Assembly: GCA_937915455.1 (NCBI GenBank)
Contig: CALDNN010000196.1
Coordinates: 36,750 to 100,749, forward strand
Direction: 5' to 3'
Source of the DNA: Pelethousia sp002409725
GTDB taxonomy: Bacteria > Bacillota > Clostridia > Christensenellales > CAG-138
DNA: 64,000 nucleotides
The notes beneath the pieces are model-generated. The model was given only the letters and a program-made list of their open reading frames with translations, was not told where the DNA came from and did no database searches. Each line of letters opens with the position of its first letter. The first letter of the stretch is position 1. This document shows, piece by piece, positions 41,915 through 51,041 of the stretch. The position numbers and the translations under genes are program-made.

Positions 41915-43243
41915 TCAATCCACTTCATTGCTGATACTGGCGCCAATGTCTATAATAGAGCCATCCTCCGTAAACCTGTAGAGCGCAGCCATATCCTTAT
42001 TGCCCGTGGTGATGACCGCAAACGTGCGGGTGGCGTCGGGATAGTCGGTGTTATTGTCGATCCAGGTTCCATCGTTCAGGTAGTATCTCCCATCGCCCAT
42101 ATCCTGATATTCGGGTACATGGGTGTGGCCGAACACAACCACGTCCACGCTTTCGTCCGGGTTGTCCATATACTGCTTCTTGGCTTGCCCCAAATAGTAT
42201 TCCCAGTCCAAGGCTCCGGCTACTGCCTCAATGAAGCTGTTGGGAACCTTGATATTGTTGAGTGTCTGACGCTCGGCCCATGAGCGCTGAATATTCTTAA
42301 ACAGCACCGGCGCGGAAATAGTTCCGTCCTCCTGCTGAGCTGGGTAGAAATCAAGGTAAGTATACGCATCGTCAAATCCGGCAATGTGCATATCGAATAT
42401 TTTCTCGTCAAGGCTCTCGTTGGGCGTCATGCGCGAGGAGATGACTTTGAGAAGCGAGTAATAAATATAAGCGCCGTACTGATCCGTATCGGTCTTATCC
42501 GGTACGTCCGTTACCACCGGCAAATCTTTTTCAACTGTCGGACGGCCCTCCAACACCCAAGTTGCGGCATAGCGGGCGTAAAAATACCCTGCGGGCAAAA
42601 TGGTATCGTCATTACCACACAGCTCCGCGTTAGTGACCGTGTCCGGAGCGGAAAACACATCGTAGCGGTGACCGTGTTCGATTACGATCTCGTTTCGGTC
42701 GCCTGTGTGATAAGCGCCGAGCCCTTTGGTATCCCTGGCCTGAACGATGTTAGGGATCGCTTCCTGCAAAACGCCGGCCTCCAGCGTCATGTCATGGTTG
42801 CCGGGTACGTAGACCAGCTTTATCCCGCTGTCTATAACGTTGTTCAGCTCGTCGATAACGCTTTGATTGTTGGCTATCACGTCCTTGTAAAACTGGCTTT
42901 CATCCGTGTAGCTGGGATAATAAACCGGCAAAAACCACTCGTCCAGAAAATCACCCGCGATCACCAACTCCCGCACGTCTGTTGTACTTTGCAGGTGCCG
43001 CAAAAACTCAATGAGTAGCGGACGGTTTTTCACCATTTCGGTATAGCTGTCATCGATGCCCAAATGGATGTCGCTTATAACTACGATCTTGTCTCTTGTG
43101 CCGCCGGCTTCCCACAAAGCTGCGACGCCCTCCGGCGCGTCAGAGACTGATGCCCCGGTATTCGACGAGCATCCGATGGTGAGCAGCGCCAAAGAAATTA
43201 CCATGCTGCACGCCAGCAATAAAGAGAGAATTCTTGTTTTCAT
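41915..43243 (-). CDS. Calcineurin-like metallophosphoesterase lipoprotein
   Basis: A 443-residue protein with an N-terminal signal and lipobox (ALLTIGC, Cys about 25), so on the outer face of the membrane. Two-metal phosphoesterase motifs: ISDIHLG, VIAGDFLDEW, VPGNHD and VFGHTHVPEY. It resembles UDP-2,3-diacylglucosamine-hydrolase-like or YbbD-like phosphatases, but the substrate is open. ATG at 43243 is 8 bases after GGAGG, and earlier in-frame codons crowd that site. Confidence 0.85.
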   Translation of the reverse strand: MKTRILSLLLACSMVISLALLTIGCSSNTGASVSDAPEGVAALWEAGGTRDKIVVISDIHLGIDDSYTEMVKNRPLLIEFLRHLQSTTDVRELVIAGDFLDEWFLPVYYPSYTDESQFYKDVIANNQSVIDELNNVIDSGIKLVYVPGNHDMTLEAGVLQEAIPNIVQARDTKGLGAYHTGDRNEIVIEHGHRYDVFSAPDTVTNAELCGNDDTILPAGYFYARYAATWVLEGRPTVEKDLPVVTDVPDKTDTDQYGAYIYYSLLKVISSRMTPNESLDEKIFDMHIAGFDDAYTYLDFYPAQQEDGTISAPVLFKNIQRSWAERQTLNNIKVPNSFIEAVAGALDWEYYLGQAKKQYMDNPDESVDVVVFGHTHVPEYQDMGDGRYYLNDGTWIDNNTDYPDATRTFAVITTGNKDMAALYRFTEDGSIIDIGASISNEVD

Positions 43244-43293
43244 GTTCATTTCCTCCAATGATTCAATATTTCGACCGGATGGTTGGCGCGAAG

Positions 43294-43368
43294 TTACGCA
43301 AGCTCCTTGCCGGTTAAGTAAACGTCCTCGTGAATCGTGTACATTGCCTTGTGTTCGCGCTTTTCCAT
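43294..43368 (-). CDS. Possible 24-residue peptide ORF before the phosphoesterase gene
   Basis: ATG at 43368 preceded by AAAGGAGTATGATCC, start MEKREHKAMYTIHEDVYLTG. Leader and first codons resemble those of the gene at 41820. It could be a signal, small structural or leader peptide. It lies about 90 bases downstream of the LytTR-like repeats. Confidence 0.35.
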   Translation of the reverse strand: MEKREHKAMYTIHEDVYLTGKELA

Positions 43369-43459
43369 GGGATCATACTCCTTTGCACAGAACCTATTCA
43401 GTTTTTTCTTTAATTTCTGCCCAGAGAGTAGCACACAAAAAAGAAAAGATGAGCCTTTG

Positions 43460-43489
43460 CACTTAAAAGACTCATTTTTACACTTAAAA
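43460..43489 (-). promoter_or_regulatory. Candidate LytTR response-regulator binding site
   Basis: On the minus strand: TTTTAAGTG-N12-TTTTAAGTG, two perfect 9-bp direct repeats 21 bases apart. This is the architecture bound by AgrA/LytTR dimers. It lies upstream of the 24-codon ORF and the phosphoesterase gene and next to the two-component system genes. Confidence 0.6.
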
Positions 43490-43538
43490 AACTTATATTA
43501 TCTTAAATTTATTCTTGACAAATCAAAACTCCGTATTC

Positions 43539-44825
43539 TTACACCAGAAGGCGTACTCGAAAAACACCGTTTTCGATTTTATACAGCAGCTCGCCGCCAT
43601 ATTTTTTTGCAAAAGCGATGACGCTCTTGCTGCCGATGCCATGGCCTTCTTCGCAGGCGAGGGGATAGCCGCTTTCGTCAAGCACAGTACCCTCGGTGCA
43701 GGGGTTTTCCATTTCCAGCAGCAGCCGCCCCACGCTTCGACAGGTGAAGTGGAGATAGGGGGCCTTATTTTGCGGCAGCCCTCCGCAGGCCTGAATTGCA
43801 TTTTCCATCAGGTTTGAAACAACCATGGAAAGCTCCAGAGCGTCTACATTCACATCGCCGGGAATATCCAGCGCGAGCTCCGCCGGTATGCCCGCCTGCT
43901 CCGCGAGACCCGCATAATGGCAGACGGCGGCGTTGATGGCAGGGTTTTCGCAGTAGACCCTGCTGATTTTAGGCGCCGCTTGATTTTGACTTTGGAGCAA
44001 AGCGGTGGCCTCGCCGGTTTTCCCCTGCTCCAAAAGCTCCAGAAGAACGTTGTTGAAGTGACGGCGGTCATGGGCGGCACAGCTGTTTTGCGCTGACACC
44101 TCCTCCATAAGCTCCAAGTGCCGGGACATATTGCCTGCTGCCAATTGCAGATATTCCCGTTCCGCCTGCATCTTTTGGTTTTCCTCCTTGATCCGGAATT
44201 CTCGCTGAAGATTCTTCAGAGAGAGGAGAATGGAGCCGTAGGCGGCAAATCCGATAAAGATAACCAGAAGCAGCGGCACCGCCTGCTCCGTGAGGGTAAC
44301 GACGATATCGTCCGAAGACAAAACATAGTAGTTGAACGTGATGTAAATGCCCAGCGCCACGGTAAAATACGCCATCCAATGTTCTACTGCTTGCCGATAC
44401 AGCGGACGTACATAGCGCGATAAAATCAGCAGAAAAGCACCGAACAGGATTATGCGCAGCAGCGAGTTGGCGTAGGCAGGATAAGGCAAGTGCCTTGAAC
44501 CGATGAAGCTGAGGATAATCACGACGTCGCTGATGTTCTGGACGGTGAGATAGGAAAACAGCCATTGCATGAAGGTGTCTTTGAACAGCGGCCGCACAGC
44601 GAAACAAAGCACTGCAAACAGAATAATGTCAACTTTTGAAAGCAAGGTCAAGTTCCCGCTGAGATAGCAATATATCGCCGTGCCTAAATCAGCGGCAAGA
44701 ATGCCAAGCATGGCCAGCAGCGTAACCTTTTTGGAATATTTCGGCTGCAAGAGGGTCATCATGAGCAGGACATTGGCGGTGGTGGAGATCACCGCCCGTA
44801 ATAAGTTGGGAAGAAGCTGGCTCAT
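43539..44825 (-). CDS. AgrC-like sensor histidine kinase (GHKL)
   Basis: A 428-residue membrane kinase. Six to seven N-terminal helices form the sensor (about 1-210). A coiled segment then leads to the AgrC-type H-box CAAHDRRHFNNVLLELLEQG near 255. The ATP-binding domain has the N-box NLMENAIQACGG and the G-box GHGIGSKSVIAFAKKYGGEL. It would phosphorylate the LytTR regulator whose stop overlaps its start (ATGA). The stimulus, a peptide or membrane signal, is unknown. No AgrB/AgrD-like gene was seen nearby. Confidence 0.88.
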   Translation of the reverse strand: MSQLLPNLLRAVISTTANVLLMMTLLQPKYSKKVTLLAMLGILAADLGTAIYCYLSGNLTLLSKVDIILFAVLCFAVRPLFKDTFMQWLFSYLTVQNISDVVIILSFIGSRHLPYPAYANSLLRIILFGAFLLILSRYVRPLYRQAVEHWMAYFTVALGIYITFNYYVLSSDDIVVTLTEQAVPLLLVIFIGFAAYGSILLSLKNLQREFRIKEENQKMQAEREYLQLAAGNMSRHLELMEEVSAQNSCAAHDRRHFNNVLLELLEQGKTGEATALLQSQNQAAPKISRVYCENPAINAAVCHYAGLAEQAGIPAELALDIPGDVNVDALELSMVVSNLMENAIQACGGLPQNKAPYLHFTCRSVGRLLLEMENPCTEGTVLDESGYPLACEEGHGIGSKSVIAFAKKYGGELLYKIENGVFRVRLLV

Positions 44826-45559
44826 CTGTCTCCCCCCTTTGCCATCAGGTAGTCCATATATGTATCTCGCACCACAGGGTATTGCTTTGCCGCAATGGGG
44901 ACGATTTTGCCGCCGCACAGCGTGAAGCTGTCCTTAGCGAAACGCTCCACCCGCCGCATATTAACCACAAATGAGGTGTGGCATTGAAGAAAACGCCTGT
45001 CCTTCAAGATAGGCGAAATATATTCCGAGTAATTCTCCCGAATGGTGCGGCTGAGCACTTCCTCGCCGCTTGTCAAGCTGAAGATCACAGCGTGGCTGCG
45101 GTATTCACAGCAGGCGATGTCCGACAGTTTGATTACCCGCAGATTTTCGGTGGTTTTTACGGTAAATGTCTGTTCCTCGGCAAGGTCTGCTTTGGAGATG
45201 GCGAGGGTCAGCGTATCAAATAGCCTGTCCTTTTCGATGGGCTTTAACAGGTAATTGATGGGGCTTGAGGAATATGCCTGCAAAGCAAACTGTGGCTCGG
45301 TGGTGGCATAAATGATTTGTGCCTCACGGTCGTGCCGGCGAATTTCACGCCCTAGCTCTAAGCCATTTACCATTGGCATAACGATGTCTAATAGGTAGAT
45401 GTGAAAGGCTTCGTTTTCTATGGCAGACAGCAGCTCATCGGGGTGCATGAATTTCCTTGCTTCCGCCTCCAATGTGTGCGCTGTAAGATATGCATTTAGA
45501 TGGGCGTAAATGATTTCAAGCTCCTGCGGCTGGTCATCGCAGATTGCTATTTGAAGCAT
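44822..45559 (-). CDS. LytTR-family response regulator
   Basis: A 245-residue AgrA-like regulator. The receiver domain starts MLQIAICDDQPQELEIIYAH, and the phosphoacceptor Asp lies in LLDIVMPMVNG near residue 55. The LytTR DNA-binding domain (FTVKTTENLRVIKLSDIACC; FVVNMRRVERFAKDSFTL) covers about 140-240. ATG at 45559 has GAGGTG upstream. It is first gene of the two-component operon and a candidate to bind the repeats at 43460-43489. Confidence 0.92.
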   Translation of the reverse strand: MLQIAICDDQPQELEIIYAHLNAYLTAHTLEAEARKFMHPDELLSAIENEAFHIYLLDIVMPMVNGLELGREIRRHDREAQIIYATTEPQFALQAYSSSPINYLLKPIEKDRLFDTLTLAISKADLAEEQTFTVKTTENLRVIKLSDIACCEYRSHAVIFSLTSGEEVLSRTIRENYSEYISPILKDRRFLQCHTSFVVNMRRVERFAKDSFTLCGGKIVPIAAKQYPVVRDTYMDYLMAKGGDR

Positions 45560-45652
45560 GGCGTTCACCTCGGTTCAAAAACTATATATTAACATTTTAT
45601 CACAATTTGTCTATTTGTCTCTATGATAAATATGTAGTTGCTACAGGGCAAT

Positions 45653-45697
45653 AAAGCAATCGCACCCTAAAAATAGTTTTAGGGTGCGATTGCTTTT
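45653..45697. terminator. Long perfect hairpin terminator
   Basis: A 20-bp perfect stem (AAAGCAATCGCACCCTAAAA with its complement) plus T run, between the hypothetical gene at 45767 and the two-component operon. Confidence 0.75.
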
Positions 45698-45766
45698 CCG
45701 TATTCAGTTTGCTTTTCTTAAATTGTGCCTATGACAGCGCGGGCTTGTGATGGGGCTGCTTTGCTT

Positions 45767-45994
45767 TCAGTCGAAGAGCGCAAAGCTGATTTTAGGATGG
45801 GGAATATTCACCAGGGGCTCATATTTATTGCGAATTATTTCGAAAGCCTCGTTTCGATCTGAAGCCTCAATATTTTCAACGGGGGTTGTGAGAAGAAATC
45901 CCATTGCGTTTAGCTGCTCGTCCGTGTAACTGCCATTAACTGTACGGCCATTTACAATTTGGGGACGAAATACCGCTTGAACCTTGAAAAGCAC
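45767..45994 (-). CDS. Hypothetical protein, 75 residues
   Basis: GTG start at 45994 with AAGGAG 8 bases upstream. The protein (FRPQIVNGRTVNGSYTDEQL; NAMGFLLTTPVENIEASDRN) looks like a small globular cytoplasmic domain. No family recognised. It is followed by the strong hairpin, so it is probably a single-gene transcript. Confidence 0.6.
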   Translation of the reverse strand: MLFKVQAVFRPQIVNGRTVNGSYTDEQLNAMGFLLTTPVENIEASDRNEAFEIIRNKYEPLVNIPHPKISFALFD

Positions 45995-45997
45995 AGT

Positions 45998-46429
45998 ACC
46001 AACTCCTTAACTTTTAACTATTCCACTATTTTACCTTTGAGAGTGATGAAAGGCAAGTTAAATCACAGAAAAAGAAAGTTATGGTAGTAATCGGGATAAA
46101 GTATGCATACCTTTTTAGCAATATTTGCTTCAAAGATGATGGAATGGGTATTTATCATCGACTATGATCACCGCATTGCAGCTGCCTCCCTGCTAGGTGT
46201 GGTGCTAGGCCCCGCCACCAAGGGGCTGGGGAATAGCGCCAGGGCGCTGGGGTACCAGAAGCCGAATTAATGGACCGCAAGGTAGAAACAGACAGTGCAA
46301 AGGGGGCGGTCGAAATGCCGCCCCCTTTGCGCATTCGGCGATCGATGCCGCGCAGAAATCTTTCCCTTTGCTTATTTTTCGTATGCATAAAGATACATAT
46401 CCGTAAACAAGCCTGACCTCCATGGCGCT
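45998..46429. other. Intergenic stretch with a possible 55-codon ORF
   Basis: A plus-strand ORF at 46103-46270 (start MHTFLAIFASKMMEWVF, later GVVLGPATKGLGNSARALGY) has no clear ribosome binding site and no recognised family, possibly the tail of a lost gene. A strong hairpin GCAAAGGGGGCGG / CCGCCCCCTTTGC follows at 46297-46330. Confidence 0.35.
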
Positions 46430-47320
46430 CTAGCTAAGCAGCCGGATATAATGGTTGGCCTCCCGCAAAACGTGATCCGCCAACAGGGGCAGGATGATGG
46501 AGCGTATCTTACATTCCTCAATGCCCGTTACACCGGCTGTCTTAAAATCGCGGAATTTTCGGGTCTCAGCTAGGGAGGACGTGGCCAGGGCGCGATCCTG
46601 GGCGGCCCGGCTGGCTTCCAGTAAGCGGGCGTAATCCTTGGCAAAGGAATCAGCCGTTTGCACCAGATCATCCTCCGATGGATCAAGCAGTCCGCGGATG
46701 AACAGGGCATGCTCCATCATAATTTGGTTCCAGAATTGCTCGACCTGCCCCATGGTCTGCGGATCTAGGTCGCCCTCTAGTTCTAGCTGCTGCACATATT
46801 GCCGATACAGCTTAGCCTCGCGCAGGATATGTTCCAGTAAAAGGGGATAGTTCGTGGTAAACATGCGGCAGCTTAGAACATGGGCCAAAATTCGCTCTTT
46901 GAGGGCGATCAACCCATCCAGCAGCCGTAGCGCCATACGGTTAAGGGCCTGCACCTGCCGGGCTAGGCTGGGGTTCGAAACGACGCGGGACCCGGGGCGC
47001 AAGCGCTCCTGCAGGGCGGTAATGCTTTGGGCGATACTGATGCCGGTAAAATGCTGGGTCTGTTGCTCTGCTAGGGCGGTGAATGGGGTAACGACCTCGC
47101 CGGAGGCCAGCACCTCCCGCCGTACCACGCCATCGGCCAGGATGGTGGCCTGATGGAGCAGCTCTTCAAAACGTTGTTTAAAATGTTCCGCCTCCCGGAT
47201 AAAAGAGGTGCTCACAGGTGTAAAGCTCGCCATGAGGAACAGTGAATGCTCCTTCATGATGCGGGCGAAAAATAAGTGCAATTCCAATGAAAAAAGGACA
47301 TATCGTTCGCTCACTTCCAT
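46430..47320 (-). CDS. DUF2935 domain protein
   Basis: A 296-residue all-helical protein with two homologous halves (about 10-140 and 150-285). Each has an H-x3-E or E-H-x-L-F-type metal pattern: LHLFFARIMKEHSLFL and IMMEHALFIRGLLDPSEDD, plus FIREAEHFKQRFEELL and HILREAKLYRQYVQQL. This matches DUF2935, ferritin-like clostridial proteins of unknown activity that may bind a di-metal centre. Monocistronic. Confidence 0.85.
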   Translation of the reverse strand: MEVSERYVLFSLELHLFFARIMKEHSLFLMASFTPVSTSFIREAEHFKQRFEELLHQATILADGVVRREVLASGEVVTPFTALAEQQTQHFTGISIAQSITALQERLRPGSRVVSNPSLARQVQALNRMALRLLDGLIALKERILAHVLSCRMFTTNYPLLLEHILREAKLYRQYVQQLELEGDLDPQTMGQVEQFWNQIMMEHALFIRGLLDPSEDDLVQTADSFAKDYARLLEASRAAQDRALATSSLAETRKFRDFKTAGVTGIEECKIRSIILPLLADHVLREANHYIRLLS

Positions 47321-48027
47321 AGTTCTCTCCCCCTAGGTCAGTTTTGGGCGTTGATACACCCTACCCTATGTAGCATTATATGCGGCCCCAAAGGTTTGCG
47401 ACTGTGTTTTATATTTAAATGAGTAACTGTTGAAGTGAATTAGCCTACTAATGAAAACGTACTGGAGGACGGGGGATCCTCCATCCGCTTAGGGATCTAT
47501 GATGGGTACCGCCCTTGAAGCGCAATCCATACGAGTATCTGGCTTGGGTGCTCAAGTCCTTCGCCTGAGCTGGATTTAGAGAGTCGGCGGTAAAGTTTTA
47601 CTCTACATTAAAGACGCCAGCCAAATAAAATCAAGCGTTTTTTCAAAACGGACGAAAATGAAAATTGGACATGATTCGATATTTAGGGATAAAATGGTCG
47701 CTTATCAATTAATTTGGGCCAGTCGGATAGACCGGTTGAGCAAAAGGCTGACCGACAAGCTGAATAATTGACGTCGTCCCTTGGCAAAGGCTTGGGATGC
47801 ATGAAGCCATCCTGCCTGTTTATTGTATTTCTCTCTTCTTTCGACAGAACTAAACAATAAATGGTACCATCCAGGGCCTTCGGTTTCCGTCTAAAGGGGG
47901 GGTGCGTCCCCTTTATCAAAAAAGCAAATGACATAATACTTGCAATTAAAATAAGTAATTGGTATAATCGATAGTACCAGATTGAAGATAGTTCTGTCCC
48001 TGGTCAATATACCGGCAGGAGGTACAT
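47321..48027. other. 700-base intergenic region with remnants and a promoter
   Basis: No intact gene is supported. A 21-codon scrap near 47500-47570 (LKRNPYEYLAWVLKSFA) vaguely resembles the end of IS66-type transposases. The right end carries the promoter of the catabolic locus. Confidence 0.35.
47940..47968 (+). promoter_or_regulatory. Promoter of the catabolic locus
   Basis: TTGCAA, 17-base spacer, TATAAT, 59 bases before the GntR start codon. AGGAGG at 48017-48022 is its ribosome binding site. Confidence 0.75.
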
Positions 48028-49014
48028 GTGAATACGTATTCGGATTTCTTTGTAAATAAGAAGATCAGCCTGCCCATCCATGAGCAGATTTACATGCAGC
48101 TAAAAAACCAGATATTGACTGGCGAATTTGCAGCCGGGGAAAAACTGCCCAGCGTGCGGCAAATGTCCGATCTCATTGACGTTAATCGGCATACGATCTC
48201 CCGCGCTTATGACAGGCTCGAGGAAGAAGGGCTGGTAGAAACACATGCATCCTCCGGTACCTTTGTTAAAGCCATTCAGGGCAATGAAAAACAGGAGCAA
48301 ACGGAAAAACTGATCGAGGTTATCGAAAACGTTTTTCGGCAGGCTAAAGAAATGGGATTCACAAGCAGCGAGGTCGCTTTCTTGACTTATGCAACCATGG
48401 TTAAGGAAACGAATTCCAAACGGAAGGGGCTTTTTATTGAGTGTAACCCCTATGCATTGGGCCAGTACATTATAGATATAAAAAATCAAGTAAACTTGGA
48501 TGTTGAGGGCTGCCTTTTGGATGACCTTCGAACTGACGACAATGCGTCCGGATATCTAGACCAGTTTGATGTCATTATGACCACCATGGGCCACTACGCC
48601 GAGGTCAAAAGCAAGCTGAAGAGGGATAATATTTATGCGTTGAACTTTGGCCCCTACCTTTCGGTGGTAAATCAGGTACGGGAACTTGATGACAATTCTG
48701 ATATTGCCATCGCCTGCGTTACAAAACGGGGCGCACAGGGGCTGTGTGATGTGTTGATAGACCTGGGTATCACAAACCACAAGTTTCATTCCACCTATAT
48801 CGGGGATGCAGAAGGGTTTGACGAGATCCTGGAAAAGGCGGACACTCTTATTGTTTCCAAGTACGCTTTGCTGAAAAACCGAGAGATTTTCGAAAAAACC
48901 GGCAAGCGCATTATTGAGTATAAAAACGTTCTCCAAAAAACATCGGCCGAAATGCTCAAACAAATTCTGACCATGAACGAAGGCGGAAATTGTGGGGATA
49001 GTGGGAATGAATGA
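48028..49014 (+). CDS. GntR-family regulator of the catabolic locus
   Basis: A 328-residue regulator. The N-terminal GntR winged helix (IHEQIYMQLKNQILTGEFAA; LPSVRQMSDLIDVNRHTISR) occupies about 15-80. The C-terminal 240 residues resemble a ligand-binding domain rather than an aminotransferase or UTRA domain. The start is GTG with AGGAGG. It is the first gene of the operon, its stop overlapping a possible ATG of the kinase gene. Probably a substrate-responsive repressor of genes 49-62.7 kb (inference). Confidence 0.85.
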   Translation: MNTYSDFFVNKKISLPIHEQIYMQLKNQILTGEFAAGEKLPSVRQMSDLIDVNRHTISRAYDRLEEEGLVETHASSGTFVKAIQGNEKQEQTEKLIEVIENVFRQAKEMGFTSSEVAFLTYATMVKETNSKRKGLFIECNPYALGQYIIDIKNQVNLDVEGCLLDDLRTDDNASGYLDQFDVIMTTMGHYAEVKSKLKRDNIYALNFGPYLSVVNQVRELDDNSDIAIACVTKRGAQGLCDVLIDLGITNHKFHSTYIGDAEGFDEILEKADTLIVSKYALLKNREIFEKTGKRIIEYKNVLQKTSAEMLKQILTMNEGGNCGDSGNE

Positions 49015-49049
49015 TCCTTGGCCGAAAAAACAACAAGGGGGTAGCTTCC

Positions 49050-50132
49050 GTGTTTAATCATCCAATTGTCATCGGGATCAATCTTGGATCTACCTCTAGT
49101 GAGATTGGTGTTCGTACCGGCGACGGCGTTATTACTAAGCAAAAGCTTATGCATAGTGACGAAATTCTTGCCCTTCCGGTCACGCAGCAGTTGTCTGCAA
49201 GGACAGAAGGGATAAGGGAGTGGCTTGCCAAAGGCGCGGGCATTTCCCTGGGCGGAATAAGCGCCATAGCATGCCGCGGCGGCCGTCTCAAACCGATTGC
49301 TTCGGGCGTTTACGCCGTTAACGAAGCTCTATTGGAGGATTCACGCTCTACCGCAGAAGGGGATCATGCTTCCAGAATGTCGGTATTCATAGGCAGGGAA
49401 TTGGCCAAAGAGACCAAATGCCCTATCTTCGTAGTGGATCCTATTTCGGTAGACGAATTTTGGCCTGTTTCACGGATATCGGGGCTTAAGGGCGTAAGCA
49501 GGAAGTCCCTTGGGCATGCCTTAAATTCTAAGTATATTGCCAGAAAGCTGGCTGAAGATATAGGCCGTGATTATGACAAATCCCGCTTTATTATTGCCCA
49601 TATGGGTGGGGGGGCCACGATCTCTCTGCATATCAATGGGCAAATGGTGGATTTGATCAACGATTTCGAAGGGGCCTTTACCCCGGAACGCTCGGGTATG
49701 TTGCCCATGACGGAAATGCTCAGGCTCTGCACCCAGAATGATATCCAGACAGTGACGAAATGGGTCGAGGGTGCGGGCGGCATTTACTCTTACCTTGGAA
49801 CCAAGCGTTTTGACGTTCTCGAAGAAAAAGCGTCGCAAAAGGACAATGAGGCTCAATTGTTGCTGGAAGCTTATGTATATCAGCAGAAGAAAAGCCTGGG
49901 CGCTCTTTATGCCGCAGCCGGGTTTGCGTTAGATGGCCTGGCACTTACGGGCGGGATCGCAAACTCCGGCTATGTGGTGGAATCACTCAGCCACATGTTT
50001 AAAGGAAAGGCCGTGGTGCGTGTTTATCCGGGCAGTTTTGAAATAGAAGCATTGATCGAAGGCGCCCTCGGGGTACTCGAAGGGAAAGTAACCGTCAGAC
50101 AGTATCCGGATGGGAGGCCGTTGTGCAAATGA
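49050..50132 (+). CDS. buk: Butyrate-kinase-family acyl kinase
   Basis: A 360-residue ASKHA kinase. Phosphate-1 motif INLGSTSSEIG near the N-terminus, RGGRLKPIASGVYAVNEALL near 90 and phosphate-2 HMGGGATISLHING near 190 match butyrate kinases, which make ATP from acyl phosphate. GTG at 49050 has AAGGGGG 8 bases upstream. An ATG at 49011 overlapping the GntR stop is the alternative. The true acyl substrate may be propionyl, butyryl or branched. Confidence 0.9.
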   Translation: MFNHPIVIGINLGSTSSEIGVRTGDGVITKQKLMHSDEILALPVTQQLSARTEGIREWLAKGAGISLGGISAIACRGGRLKPIASGVYAVNEALLEDSRSTAEGDHASRMSVFIGRELAKETKCPIFVVDPISVDEFWPVSRISGLKGVSRKSLGHALNSKYIARKLAEDIGRDYDKSRFIIAHMGGGATISLHINGQMVDLINDFEGAFTPERSGMLPMTEMLRLCTQNDIQTVTKWVEGAGGIYSYLGTKRFDVLEEKASQKDNEAQLLLEAYVYQQKKSLGALYAAAGFALDGLALTGGIANSGYVVESLSHMFKGKAVVRVYPGSFEIEALIEGALGVLEGKVTVRQYPDGRPLCK

Positions 50133-51013
50133 ATTTAAAAGAAGCCCTCGGCAAAATCATGCACTCCAAGGCCGGATATAGGGTTGCGGTTGCCGCGCCC
50201 AATGAAGATTCCATAATGGAGATGTTGGAGGAAGCGGTAAACGCCGGCCTCATAAAGGTTTGGCTGGTAGGAGATACGGCGTCCATTACACATAGTCTTG
50301 AAGGCAGAAACCTGCCCGAGGGATCTTTTACGATCGTCCATGCCGAGCATCATGAGATAGCAGAGAGCGCCTGTAAGCTCGTGGCGGATGGCGTATGCGA
50401 TATTCTAATGAAGGGGAATATCCATACGGATGAGTTGTTGCGCGCAGTTATCCGCGGCAAGCTGATAGACAAGGGGCGTCGGATTTCCCATGTCTACGCA
50501 ATCCTGCGCCCGGATGCAAGCCCCATATTTATATCGGACCCCAGCATTTCCATCTATCCTGCCCTGAACGAAAAAGAGCAGATCATTGAAAATGCAGTGG
50601 AACTCTTACATCGTATCGGGTATAAAAAACCCCGCGTTGCCATTTTGTCCAGCGTGGAAAACATCAGCGATAAAATAAAGTCTTCCCAAGATGCTGCAGA
50701 GCTTACCAGGCTGTTTTCCCACCGGGAGGATTGCGTTGTGAGCGGCCCCTTAGGGCTCGATAACGCGGTCTCGCCCCTGGCGGCCGCTAAAAAGAAGATC
50801 ACTGGCGAGCTTGCGGGCAATGCGGATGTGTTGATCGTGCCGGATCTTGATTCGGGCAATATGCTCAGCAAAGGTCTTATATATATTGCAGGCATGTCTG
50901 CAGCGGGCGTGCTTTGTGGAACAAAGTGCCCGGTGGTGTTTACCTCGCGTTCAGCCGGAAAAGAAGAGAGAATGAACACCCTTTGTTTTGCATGCCTGAT
51001 AGCGCAAGTATGA
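50129..51013 (+). CDS. ptb: Phosphate acyltransferase (phosphobutyryltransferase type)
   Basis: A 294-residue Pta/Ptb-family enzyme converting acyl-CoA and phosphate to acyl phosphate. It has KVWLVGDTASI near 48, VADGVCDILMKGNIHTDELL near 85, SDPSISIYP and the C-terminal GLIYIAGMSAAGVLCGTKCP typical of Ptb. Its ATG overlaps the kinase stop (ATGA). Together the two enzymes turn acyl-CoA into acid plus ATP. Confidence 0.9.
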   Translation: MNLKEALGKIMHSKAGYRVAVAAPNEDSIMEMLEEAVNAGLIKVWLVGDTASITHSLEGRNLPEGSFTIVHAEHHEIAESACKLVADGVCDILMKGNIHTDELLRAVIRGKLIDKGRRISHVYAILRPDASPIFISDPSISIYPALNEKEQIIENAVELLHRIGYKKPRVAILSSVENISDKIKSSQDAAELTRLFSHREDCVVSGPLGLDNAVSPLAAAKKKITGELAGNADVLIVPDLDSGNMLSKGLIYIAGMSAAGVLCGTKCPVVFTSRSAGKEERMNTLCFACLIAQV

Positions 51014-51041
51014 ATTGAATTGATTTAACGAGGAGGAAGTT

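Noticed and set aside
47500..47570. Short peptide resembling the end of an IS66-type transposase
   Set aside because: Only about 20 codons with weak similarity and no surrounding transposase sequence, so not called as a mobile element.
47683..47934. An 83-codon minus-strand ORF in the 47.3-48.0 kb gap
   Set aside because: No ribosome binding site, no recognisable domain, and it overlaps the promoter region of the catabolic locus.
48028..49014. MocR-type GntR regulator (aminotransferase domain)
   Set aside because: The C-terminal part is only about 240 residues with no PLP-binding lysine motif.
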